This document shows positions 1-6,707 of a DNA stretch of 59,346 nucleotides, piece by piece (position 1 is the first letter of the stretch; the number at the start of each line of letters is the position of its first letter). Where the stretch lies: positions 1-59,346 of the IMG/VR virus record IMGVR_UViG_3300023235_000989. One strand, written 5' to 3'. This DNA is from a virus. The translations under genes were made by a program, and so were the position numbers. A model generated the notes under the pieces. It was not told the DNA's origin. It did not search any database and saw only the letters and a list, made by a program, of their open reading frames with translations.

Positions 1-144
1 CTTATAGCCAGAACATCCGCCACCATGCATGGCGATACGCACGCGGGGGGCATTCCCCTCAGCGGCTGCGATGCGCTTAAGCTCAGTGATCGCTGACTCA
101 GTAATACTAATCACCTTCTGTCCTACTTTACGTAGATCTCTCAT
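1..144 (-). CDS. A-type Fe-S cluster carrier (IscA/ErpA/HesB family), 5' part only
   Basis: The first 48 codons are present and the gene runs off the window edge. The peptide opens with a basic stretch, then ISITESAITELKRI and an acidic/alanine helix, a beta strand (VRIAMH) and GGGCSGYK. This is the N-terminal layout of A-type carriers, with C44 as the first of three conserved cysteines; the C-terminal CGC is outside the window. Such proteins accept and pass on 2Fe-2S or 4Fe-4S clusters. The ATG overlaps the stop of the upstream gene as ATGA, so translation is probably coupled. The family call is fairly firm, but the missing C-terminal cysteines cannot be checked. Confidence 0.75.
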   Translation of the reverse strand, partial: MRDLRKVGQKVISITESAITELKRIAAAEGNAPRVRIAMHGGGCSGYK

Positions 145-605
145 TCCCCTACCTGCCTGATCTCTGTCTCACCATCTTCGTTCACAAAAGATTCATGAGC
201 CTTGCCTGTTTCCATTACCTTTTGAAGTAAATCGGACTGTTCTGGTAGCTCCCTCCTAGGTTCTTTCTTGGTGTATTGCGGGCGCTCATCCTTGTCTCGT
301 TTCACGAGCCACACATCATCCATCTTACCGCCCCAGCCCGCATAATCGACCCATGTATCGAGTGGCACGATGCGATAGCCTAGTCCCGCGTAAGCTACTT
401 CTAGTTCATCTAGAATATGATAGACCTCGGGGTCCTTGATGTTGTAATACTTGCCCCTGATATCCACCTCTACACTACCCATATGAGCGTAGCTGATCCC
501 GTCGCCAAGGCTAACCGCTGCTCGTCGGTATTCGCTCGTGATCTTGTCGTGATTGTATTTGTCGCGTGCCGTCTTACTTAGTAGTCGTTTAATCAAAGAG
601 ATCAT
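141..605 (-). CDS. hypothetical phage protein, 154 aa
   Basis: I do not recognise a family. The basic N-terminus (ISLIKRLLSKTARDK) is followed by a compact mixed alpha/beta region containing VEVDIRGKYYNIKD and a Trp/Gly-rich segment (TWVDYAGWGGK), then a charged, probably disordered tail rich in Glu, Lys and Arg. There is no signal peptide or membrane segment. It overlaps the preceding gene by 17 bases and the following Fe-S carrier gene by 4, so it belongs to the same transcript. Confidence 0.6.
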   Translation of the reverse strand: MISLIKRLLSKTARDKYNHDKITSEYRRAAVSLGDGISYAHMGSVEVDIRGKYYNIKDPEVYHILDELEVAYAGLGYRIVPLDTWVDYAGWGGKMDDVWLVKRDKDERPQYTKKEPRRELPEQSDLLQKVMETGKAHESFVNEDGETEIRQVGE

Positions 606-813
606 CTATGCTTTTCCTTTTTGCTGGGTGGTATATGTAAGCGCTGTGTGTCCACAGCCTATTAAGAAGGTAGTCCCTACCCTCATGTGTCACTGTTATG
701 GGTGGTGTGATCTTACCCAGTGTGTTTGGGTAGCGTTTCTGTGAGATGACAGCTATCAGAGCTTCATCATCCTCACGAACCAGTATCAATTGTAGCGTTT
801 CACTTGTTGCCAC
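589..813 (-). CDS. hypothetical small protein, 74 aa
   Basis: Short soluble protein of unknown function. It starts with MATSETLQLILVRED and ends in an acidic tail (SIDDLFD). It overlaps both neighbours (14 and 17 bases), which is the normal packing here, and its reading frame is open across the whole interval. No motif is recognisable; it may be a beta-rich domain (alternating hydrophobic stretches such as LQLILV and ALIAVI). Confidence 0.5.
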   Translation of the reverse strand: MATSETLQLILVREDDEALIAVISQKRYPNTLGKITPPITVTHEGRDYLLNRLWTHSAYIYHPAKRKSIDDLFD

Positions 814-1474
814 TTGACTTATTCTCTAGGTAGTCCCGGAACGTTCTCTGAAAGATAAGAGCATGGTCCCATGGGATATCAGCGCTGTCAACTAGGTCAT
901 CCAACTCAAGAACTGACGATGTGGCTAGGTAGGCTGCCGTCTCATCATCTAGAACCGCCTCGCAGTATCCCATCTTGATTAGATGATGGCGAATCCTATG
1001 GCGGAATGTCTTTGGAAGCGACTCTACCATTCCCTGCATCATCTCGCGATACTCCCTATGGAGATACCAGAATGCGTGGGATAACTCGTGATTCATAATC
1101 GAGTCTCCGCCAGATTCAAACGTGCCAATCACGTAATAGGGCTCGTCGCCTACTGGCCTGTGGCATTTGATGGTTCTGATTAACCCAGCCTCCATAAAGT
1201 CTGGCTCAAACGTCCATATGAATCTATCAGCTACGTCACCGGGGACGTTGAATCCACCCCAGTCATCGTAGTAGGTAAACTCCTCATAGCCAACTCCCGT
1301 CCCCATCGTTTTCGCGTAAGCCTTCTTGAACTCATCACGCGTAAAATGCTTACCTCTAAAGCCAGGAATCCCTGACTCATAGAACTCCTGCATCCGCATG
1401 AATGCCCTAGCAAGCATTGTCTGGTTGGGGCAGACGACGTGGACTATGCCGGGGAACGGGGTTAGGACTTTCAT
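800..1474 (-). CDS. putative zinc-metallopeptidase-like protein (HExxH)
   Basis: The 224-residue protein contains NHELSHAFWYL, an HExxH zinc site with H129, E130 and H133, and a later acidic segment DDETAAYL (about 165 residues from the end of the N-terminal region) that could supply the third ligand and is typical of gluzincin-like arrangements. The rest is aromatic-rich (YYDDWGGFNVPGD) with no signal peptide. It may be a small metalloprotease acting on host or virion proteins, but only the motif supports this; inactive HExxH lookalikes exist. It lies between a secreted-protein gene and two unknown genes in one transcript. Confidence 0.5.
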   Translation of the reverse strand: MKVLTPFPGIVHVVCPNQTMLARAFMRMQEFYESGIPGFRGKHFTRDEFKKAYAKTMGTGVGYEEFTYYDDWGGFNVPGDVADRFIWTFEPDFMEAGLIRTIKCHRPVGDEPYYVIGTFESGGDSIMNHELSHAFWYLHREYREMMQGMVESLPKTFRHRIRHHLIKMGYCEAVLDDETAAYLATSSVLELDDLVDSADIPWDHALIFQRTFRDYLENKSSGNK

Positions 1475-1478
1475 TTCC

Positions 1479-1910
1479 CTATGGGTATGTTACAGTGCCC
1501 GTGCCAGTTAAATTACTACCCCAGGGGGTTCCGTTAGGATAAAATCCCTGACACCAGTATTTTACCCACGTAAACGTGTCGGGGTCGTCGGGATTCTGCT
1601 GAAAGAGATAGTAGTCATTTGTTGGGCTCATACCGGTGCCGTATCGGTTTTTCCAAACACGATAGTATTCCACATTAGAGCCATTGGGGTTGGTGCCGCC
1701 AATAGTAAAAATCAAAGACTCGCTAGTTCTAGAGTTAGAGAAGTCAACCTTGGCGGCAAGGCCATTGGCATCACATGTAAACTTGCCCGTCGTAGTAGGA
1801 CCCTCCTGATAAGCACCCGTGCTGCTTGTTCCGATCGGCTTGACGGTTTCTTGTGATAGCGCTGGGAGCGCAAGAAGAGCGATGGTTGTGATAAATGCTA
1901 GTGTGTTCAT
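1479..1910 (-). CDS. putative secreted protein with signal peptide
   Basis: Residues 1-19 form a classic signal peptide: short N-region, hydrophobic core (FITTIALLALPA) and an ALS-Q style cleavage site. The mature part, about 124 residues, is rich in Thr, Gly, Asn and aromatics and has two cysteines (TCDAN and WCQGF) that could form one disulfide. It has no transmembrane segment after the signal. It would be exported by the host Sec system to the periplasm or outside. I do not recognise the fold; a beta-sandwich is plausible. Possible roles are superinfection exclusion or surface modification, but this is only inference. Confidence 0.6.
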   Translation of the reverse strand: MNTLAFITTIALLALPALSQETVKPIGTSSTGAYQEGPTTTGKFTCDANGLAAKVDFSNSRTSESLIFTIGGTNPNGSNVEYYRVWKNRYGTGMSPTNDYYLFQQNPDDPDTFTWVKYWCQGFYPNGTPWGSNLTGTGTVTYP

Positions 1911-1953
1911 ATTATTTTCTTACTGGCTGCAATAGATCGAAAGTGATCTGTTC

Positions 1954-2814
1954 TTACTTAGTTGGTGGGACATAATTGTCAAGATGCTCTCCCTTCAGCA
2001 TCTTCCTGTATTGAATCCAGCCTTTGAAGTTACCACTCCAGGCATTAGGATTGGCGTCAGGGGTCGCAATATGCTCAAATGGACTGAGGTGTTTGCTGCT
2101 AAATAGCCTATCATACAAAGCTATGTCTAGGTCGATAGTCGGTGTCTTGTTATCATGCGTCAAGTAAGACACACGAGCACACCTAGCGATCGATGCGCGG
2201 ATTAGACTGCGCTCGTTCTTAAGATGACTATTCTTCGTGTGTCCCGGAGCGAACCGTTCCTCATCTTGAATATACGGTAGATGCCATTGGCCAGGGTTAA
2301 GACGACGGGGTTGACCAGAGTAATACAAGTCCCTCATCTGATCAGCTAGGACTTTGATCTCAGGCTGTGCGTCGGGATGACAACGAAGTGAGAAAAAGTT
2401 GTCGAACTCTGTTGCCGTAAGCACTACCGATATGTGTGCCCATGGCTCGGTCATTCGATTAACTACCTGCTTATGTAGCCCCATGCTTTCTAGACCGCGT
2501 GCGATAGCTAGAACTCCATCTCTTGCTTCTAGCCATAGCTTTTCACAAGCCTTAGCCTGGAAGGCGTCCATCTCCTTTTCTGCCTGCATACCCTTCTGGT
2601 TCAAACCCCAGTGAATAGGCATGGCTGGATTGGTCTCGATGTCATTAAAGAGTCGAGCGGCTGGAATCGCACGGCTAGACGATGCGTTACGACTAAAGAG
2701 TCGATGAGTCATCAATTCCGCGTGAATAAACCTAGGGTAACGCAGTTGAAACGTAGTCAACCTAGCCCGTGTTGGGCTGATCGAGTCTTCAATGATTTTT
2801 GCTTCGATTGTCAT
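1954..2814 (-). CDS. thyX: FAD-dependent thymidylate synthase ThyX
   Basis: ThyX makes dTMP from dUMP using methylene-tetrahydrofolate, NADPH and FAD. The signature is visible as THRLFSRNASSSR (residues 36-48), the family RHRxxSxNxxSxR box with the first Arg replaced by Thr. It is supported by TEFDNFFSLR and AQPEIKVLAD downstream and by LSPFEHIA near the C-terminus. At 286 residues it is slightly longer than many bacterial ThyX proteins. It overlaps the upstream gene stop as ATGA. With dCMP deaminase, dUTPase and class II RNR nearby it completes a dTTP route. The T in place of the first R of the motif is worth noting but occurs in divergent members. Confidence 0.88.
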   Translation of the reverse strand: MTIEAKIIEDSISPTRARLTTFQLRYPRFIHAELMTHRLFSRNASSSRAIPAARLFNDIETNPAMPIHWGLNQKGMQAEKEMDAFQAKACEKLWLEARDGVLAIARGLESMGLHKQVVNRMTEPWAHISVVLTATEFDNFFSLRCHPDAQPEIKVLADQMRDLYYSGQPRRLNPGQWHLPYIQDEERFAPGHTKNSHLKNERSLIRASIARCARVSYLTHDNKTPTIDLDIALYDRLFSSKHLSPFEHIATPDANPNAWSGNFKGWIQYRKMLKGEHLDNYVPPTK

Positions 2815-3146
2815 ACTTCTCTAATGGAGTTGCTTTCAGGGCTATAGATCATATCGTTGACAATAGCGCCGCCGAACTCGTGGACTTGATAAAAACAGTC
2901 AACGTCAAGCTTTTGCTTGCTAGTCATCGTGACACCTAGATTTCCATAGCACCTAGCCATTAAGGAGTCTCTAAGGCTGTCAAAGATGCCAACAATAAAG
3001 TGGTGATGTTCGCTTTCGACATGCATCACGAGGACATACTTGCTGTCTTGCTTATCATACTTTTTAGCCAAGTCCTTATGAATAAAGTTACGATGCCCAG
3101 GTGCTGGAGGAGGGAGTTCGGTCCAATCTTTATTTACGGATGTCAT
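2811..3146 (-). CDS. hypothetical protein, 111 aa
   Basis: Unknown soluble protein. The N-terminus is proline-rich (DWTELPPPAPGH) and the middle has a strand-rich histidine stretch (YVLVMHVESEHHHFIVGIF). It ends four bases into thyX (ATGA overlap), so it is co-translated with it. No catalytic motif is recognised. Confidence 0.5.
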   Translation of the reverse strand: MTSVNKDWTELPPPAPGHRNFIHKDLAKKYDKQDSKYVLVMHVESEHHHFIVGIFDSLRDSLMARCYGNLGVTMTSKQKLDVDCFYQVHEFGGAIVNDMIYSPESNSIREV

Positions 3147-3148
3147 TT

Positions 3149-3370
3149 TTAGAACTGACCTGGATTGCCGAACTCCTTAAGCTTGGCGTTGGCGTCCTCT
3201 AGGCGGGTATTCATGGTGATCCTTTCTGCCGCTAGGATAAAAGACCTTTCCGTCACTTCATCAAGCTCGACTTGCGTCGTAGCACATTGCTTAAACAAGC
3301 CTACTACCTGCTGGTTGGTGAGGTGGACGGTTTCTCCGTCTACATCAATCTTAATCGTCTTATCAAACAT
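3149..3370 (-). CDS. hypothetical small protein with helical/coiled-coil character, 73 aa
   Basis: Starts MFDKTIKIDVDGETVHLT (a short beta hairpin) and continues as a long amphipathic helix (VELDEVTERSFILAAERI through ANAKLKEF). There are no cysteine or catalytic motifs. It overlaps the preceding membrane-protein gene by 8 bases. Its function is unknown; it may pair with that membrane/coiled-coil protein. Confidence 0.45.
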   Translation of the reverse strand: MFDKTIKIDVDGETVHLTNQQVVGLFKQCATTQVELDEVTERSFILAAERITMNTRLEDANAKLKEFGNPGQF

Positions 3371-3767
3371 TCCCTTCTCCTGTTAGCTTGTATACATCAG
3401 CTAGTGTTGTGCCGTTGTGCGTTAGTCGTTTATTGTTATACTCTGCGTTAGTGTTACTAACCCTACGAGTAAGAGCTTCTATCAGAGCGTCCTTGGTTCT
3501 TCCATCAGCGACTTGACTACTGAGGTCGTGGATATCTTTTGCAAAATCCTCTATGATCAATTGGCTAGCGGCGAGGTCAGCCCTCGCCTCCTTATGGGCG
3601 CTTTCCGCTTGACCCCTAGACCTTTCTGCACGCCGTGCAATACGACGCAGTTCGTCACAACGAAACATGAGGTTGAATCCCATGATGCCTAGTCCAGCCA
3701 ACACTGATGTCATAATGCCCATCGTTAATCCTATCAGAAGATAGACCATAGCAAAGTTGACTACCAT
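3363..3767 (-). CDS. membrane protein with long coiled coil (start uncertain)
   Basis: From the chosen ATG the protein begins with one long or two short transmembrane segments (VVNFAMVYLLIGLTMGIM, then SVLAGLGIMGFNLMF). A basic stop-transfer stretch (RCDELRRIARRAERSR) and a long charged coiled coil follow. This layout resembles small phage inner-membrane anchors or spanin/holin-associated proteins, but no family is recognised. The frame stays open to a GTG at 3890, which would overlap the upstream gene by almost 100 bases, so I place the start at the ATG at 3767; no good Shine-Dalgarno is visible there. Confidence 0.45.
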   Translation of the reverse strand: MVVNFAMVYLLIGLTMGIMTSVLAGLGIMGFNLMFRCDELRRIARRAERSRGQAESAHKEARADLAASQLIIEDFAKDIHDLSSQVADGRTKDALIEALTRRVSNTNAEYNNKRLTHNGTTLADVYKLTGEGNV

Positions 3768-3792
3768 GTAGGCAACTAGATTAGTATAGGAG

Positions 3793-4161
3793 CTAGTCTT
3801 CAGTAGCGGGATCGTCGCCAAAGATCTTGTCGATAAGGTCTTGGGTCTCTTTATATTCTGCTCGTTCTCGTTCGGTATTGTAGTAGACACGTGGTTTTAG
3901 AATCTCTGTTGAAATATGACCGCAGGCTGCTTCGCCAGCGTGAGCGCAGACCGAGCTACCGTAGTCCGCCTCTTCACTCTCCGCAGCGTCCAGGAAGACC
4001 GCCCTTAGCTCTAAGACCTCTTGCCTAACGAGGCGATTCTCTCGCACCATCAGCTTAGAAAGCTCTGCATACAGGGCGTCTTGCATCCCTACTGGGATCT
4101 TAGCGGCGTCAATCGCTTGGTAGATACGTGCTCTAAGCTCGACAGGAAGTGGATAGCTCAT
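3793..4161 (-). CDS. hypothetical protein, first gene after a candidate promoter
   Basis: Acidic, helix-rich protein of about 122 residues with no recognised domain. A central segment has one Cys-His pair cluster (CAHAGEAACGH) that might bind a metal. I place the start at the ATG at 4161 because AGGGG directly precedes it; the longer frame (TTG at 4179) would run through the conserved motif at 4168-4195. It heads the block leading to thyX. Confidence 0.5.
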   Translation of the reverse strand: MSYPLPVELRARIYQAIDAAKIPVGMQDALYAELSKLMVRENRLVRQEVLELRAVFLDAAESEEADYGSSVCAHAGEAACGHISTEILKPRVYYNTERERAEYKETQDLIDKIFGDDPATED

Positions 4162-4167
4162 ACCCCT

Positions 4168-4195
4168 ATTATGTGGCAACTAGGGTTTTTCGTGC
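4168..4195 (-). promoter_or_regulatory. candidate phage promoter, copy 1
   Basis: Read on the minus strand: GCACGAAA, ten bases, then GCCACATAAT. It matches the five other copies with identical spacing; one G-to-C type change is present in the downstream box (GCC for GAC). The ATAAT end lies only six bases upstream of the ATG at 4161, so a transcript started here would be leaderless or nearly so. Confidence 0.55.
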
Positions 4196-4212
4196 GGTTT
4201 TTTATCGGCGTT

Positions 4213-4647
4213 TTATAGCTCCACCATCTCCACTCCAGCCTCATCAGCCATTTCGTTAGCTAGTTGAAAAGATTCCCCCCAACGCTCAAGCTCGTCAGCG
4301 CTAGGCTTTGGGAAGACAACACGTTTAATGCCAGCGTTAATCATAAGCTTCATGCAATCAGAGCAAGGAGCTAACGAGTTGTAGGCGGTAGCCCCCACTG
4401 TTGACTGAGTTGCGTTTAGGACCGCGTTTACCTCAGCATGAACAACTAGTTTGTATTTAGTAGGGCGATGATTCAGCCTCTCTGGTGTGTCGGCAATCTT
4501 ACGAGGAAAGCCATTGTAGCCTAGGCCAATTGGGATGTGTCGGTCATTAGCCAACACGCACCCGACTTTGGTTGACGGGTCCTTGCTCCATTTAGAGCCA
4601 ATGTAATTCGCCAACCCTACAAGTTTCTTGTCCCACTCTTCGCTCAT
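4213..4647 (-). CDS. deoxycytidylate (dCMP) deaminase
   Basis: Zinc-dependent deamination of dCMP to dUMP, the substrate for ThyX. The catalytic HAE is at residues 70-72 (HAEVNAV) and the zinc cysteines are in PCSDC (C95, C98). The N-terminus (LVGLANYIGSKWSKDPSTKVG) is the family start, and GYNGFPR follows as expected. The frame extends 12 codons upstream, but that would overlap the preceding gene; the ATG at 4647 follows an AGAGAGAT stretch. Length of about 144 residues fits the phage dCMP deaminase family. Confidence 0.9.
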   Translation of the reverse strand: MSEEWDKKLVGLANYIGSKWSKDPSTKVGCVLANDRHIPIGLGYNGFPRKIADTPERLNHRPTKYKLVVHAEVNAVLNATQSTVGATAYNSLAPCSDCMKLMINAGIKRVVFPKPSADELERWGESFQLANEMADEAGVEMVEL

Positions 4648-4658
4648 TTTTATCTCTC

Positions 4659-6683
4659 TTACATGATAGCCAAAGCTTCCCATCTCCCATACTCAGCAAA
4701 AGCGTGAGGTTGTGGTAGATAGTTACTTCTTTGAAAGGCTAGGTATTCAGTTGCTAGTTCAGAAGTCTGACCAAACAACGCTGGATTCTCTGCGATCAAC
4801 TTAATTGCTGGAGTTCCCCATAGTTGTAGTCCGCCGCCCGCGTGCTCGAATAGTGCAGGGTCTAGGTATTGTGCCGGGGTCAATGGGCTACCATCTGGAT
4901 TCCACTTAACGCCAGCACCGACCTGTGCGTTTAGTAGGGTGGGACCATCACGAGTTGCAAGCCAGCCATGCTCGACAAGGGCAACGCCCCACGCGATCAT
5001 AAGATCACGCACGATAGGATCATGAGTAGTATTATAGAGTGCGACTACACCAACAAAGCCGAGGGTCTCATTCCACGGAACCCAAGCTTCTACTAGCCCA
5101 TTAAGGACCCTGTTGTCTAAGACGTGACCCCAGTTCCTAACCGGAGAGATGTTAGCACCATCCCATTGGATATTACATACTTCATGGAATCGATTAAGCA
5201 TATGCTGCTTGATCTCTTCTCGTCCAGTTAGAAGATAGTGGTTACAGACCGCGTGAGTATTTCTACCAAAGCCACGGGGTGCGCGCTTGTCACAAGTTGA
5301 CCAGCCTGGATACTCACTAGGTAGCGTCATCCCAGCAAAGTAATGCTCCATCTCTACGTCTGCTTCGTCTTGGAGCATGTAAGAACCGGTGAGCAGCGCA
5401 GCCATAGTTAAGAGATTGCTAGAGTGATGCTGGGCGTCCTTACCAAACCAACCATGATGAACATCACCTGGACCCGCGAGGGTTTTACCAAGACGATCTG
5501 GTGACACGGACGTATGCCAGTGAGTCTGACCCGACCATGTCACCCATTGTGGGTGGCTTGTGTGCCTTACTGGACTAGCGTCAGCTTCATAATAGTGTCC
5601 TGGTCGCTTCGTATCTTCAGTAGCCATAAACAGGTAAGCATCTAGCAACTCAGCAGCTCCAAGATACAATACTTCGCCACCTTCGATACAACCGAAGTCT
5701 CGCTGCGCACCAGTTTGTCCAGCGGTCTTAGCCAAACCTAGAAGATACGAGTCCCAGGGGTTACCATTGTCGTTCATGTAAGAACTAAACGTATGATAGC
5801 GGGTATAGACATGACTCCACGGGTTATTACCCTGTGGTGGCTGGATTATACCGAACGAAGCGTATGCGTTGGTGTCCTTCCACGAGGTAGACATACCATA
5901 CAGTGGGAAGTCAAGGGCAGCTAGACCGTTAGATGCTTGGAATGTATCAGTAAGGTCGATAGCTGGCATCAGCTCGCCATACCATACCTGCTTCTGTCCA
6001 TCACCAAAGTAGCTATTCATAGGCATGAGACGGAAGTCAGCATGCGGCTCTAAAGCCTCTACGCCACGCCTTCTCATCCCACGGACATTCATTAGGTTCC
6101 CACCACCAGAGAGTAGGCGGATATCCTCAAACGGATAGGAGTATAGCGTGTTGTCTGGGTTAGACCCAGTGATCGCCAATTCAAACTTGATGAGCTGTTG
6201 CTGTGACGATATGTAATACTTCATATCAACCACAAAGTTACCCATGCGGTGACGAGACTGATAGACCCCACGTAGTCTATTGTGCTCTAGAAGCGTTACA
6301 TCTCCAGTAAACTGAGTCCACTCCCAGTTGCCATTTACCTTAATACCTAGCCTGGGGGAGTTGGCACCGGCAGTGTCAAGAACTGCTTGATGAATTCGGT
6401 ATCTCGGCTGGACTAATAGCTGACCGTCAACTAGGTTATGAACTTGTGTTGTCTGTCCTGGAATCGTAAGCCGAGCCAGTAGCCTAGCGTAACGGACTGT
6501 CCCGTCGTCCCACCTAGCGCCAAAGGGCTCAACAAGGGAGTCAATTTGTTCCCCCGCGCTGTCCTCTAAGACTAGGGGTGACTGTCCATCCCATTCGCCA
6601 GTGGCAAAGTCTACGGTAGCATAAGCCACCTCTGTTCGATCAAAGTTGGATAGATTAGGGAAACGGATTTGCTTGTTGATCAT
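4659..6683 (-). CDS. large putative glycan-active protein (PcRGLX/YetA-like layout)
   Basis: The 674-residue protein has an N-terminal beta-rich region with WDDGTVRYARLLARLTI, a pattern I associate with the RIFT-barrel domain of PcRGLX/YetA-like exo-lyases. A beta-sandwich-like middle follows (residues about 130-320). The Trp/His-rich helical C-terminal half looks like an alpha/alpha toroid (HHSSNLLTMAALLTGSYML, NTHAVCNHYLLTGREE). There is no signal peptide. It could cleave or bind an acidic polysaccharide, yet it lies between dCMP deaminase and RNR, not with the tail genes. The family call is tentative; a virion depolymerase encoded away from the tail cluster is the main alternative. Confidence 0.4.
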   Translation of the reverse strand: MINKQIRFPNLSNFDRTEVAYATVDFATGEWDGQSPLVLEDSAGEQIDSLVEPFGARWDDGTVRYARLLARLTIPGQTTQVHNLVDGQLLVQPRYRIHQAVLDTAGANSPRLGIKVNGNWEWTQFTGDVTLLEHNRLRGVYQSRHRMGNFVVDMKYYISSQQQLIKFELAITGSNPDNTLYSYPFEDIRLLSGGGNLMNVRGMRRRGVEALEPHADFRLMPMNSYFGDGQKQVWYGELMPAIDLTDTFQASNGLAALDFPLYGMSTSWKDTNAYASFGIIQPPQGNNPWSHVYTRYHTFSSYMNDNGNPWDSYLLGLAKTAGQTGAQRDFGCIEGGEVLYLGAAELLDAYLFMATEDTKRPGHYYEADASPVRHTSHPQWVTWSGQTHWHTSVSPDRLGKTLAGPGDVHHGWFGKDAQHHSSNLLTMAALLTGSYMLQDEADVEMEHYFAGMTLPSEYPGWSTCDKRAPRGFGRNTHAVCNHYLLTGREEIKQHMLNRFHEVCNIQWDGANISPVRNWGHVLDNRVLNGLVEAWVPWNETLGFVGVVALYNTTHDPIVRDLMIAWGVALVEHGWLATRDGPTLLNAQVGAGVKWNPDGSPLTPAQYLDPALFEHAGGGLQLWGTPAIKLIAENPALFGQTSELATEYLAFQRSNYLPQPHAFAEYGRWEALAIM

Positions 6684-6707
6684 ATGATCGCCTCGATGGA
6701 TATTTAG

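Noticed and set aside
553-744. Plus-strand open frame opposite small minus-strand genes
   Set aside because: It lies antisense to two coherent minus-strand genes, has no ribosome-binding site and no recognisable protein; all other plus-strand frames in the window are likewise shadows.
1911-1953. Short hairpin (AGATC/GATCT arms) after thyX as a terminator
   Set aside because: Short stem, no U-run; no convincing intrinsic terminator was found anywhere in the window.
3363-3890. Longer form of the membrane/coiled-coil gene starting at GTG 3890
   Set aside because: It would overlap the upstream gene by almost 100 bases and lacks a ribosome-binding site; the ATG at 3767 is preferred.
3793-4179. 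TTG start at 4179
   Set aside because: The extra six codons are the ATAAT region of the conserved motif; AGGGG precedes the ATG at 4161.
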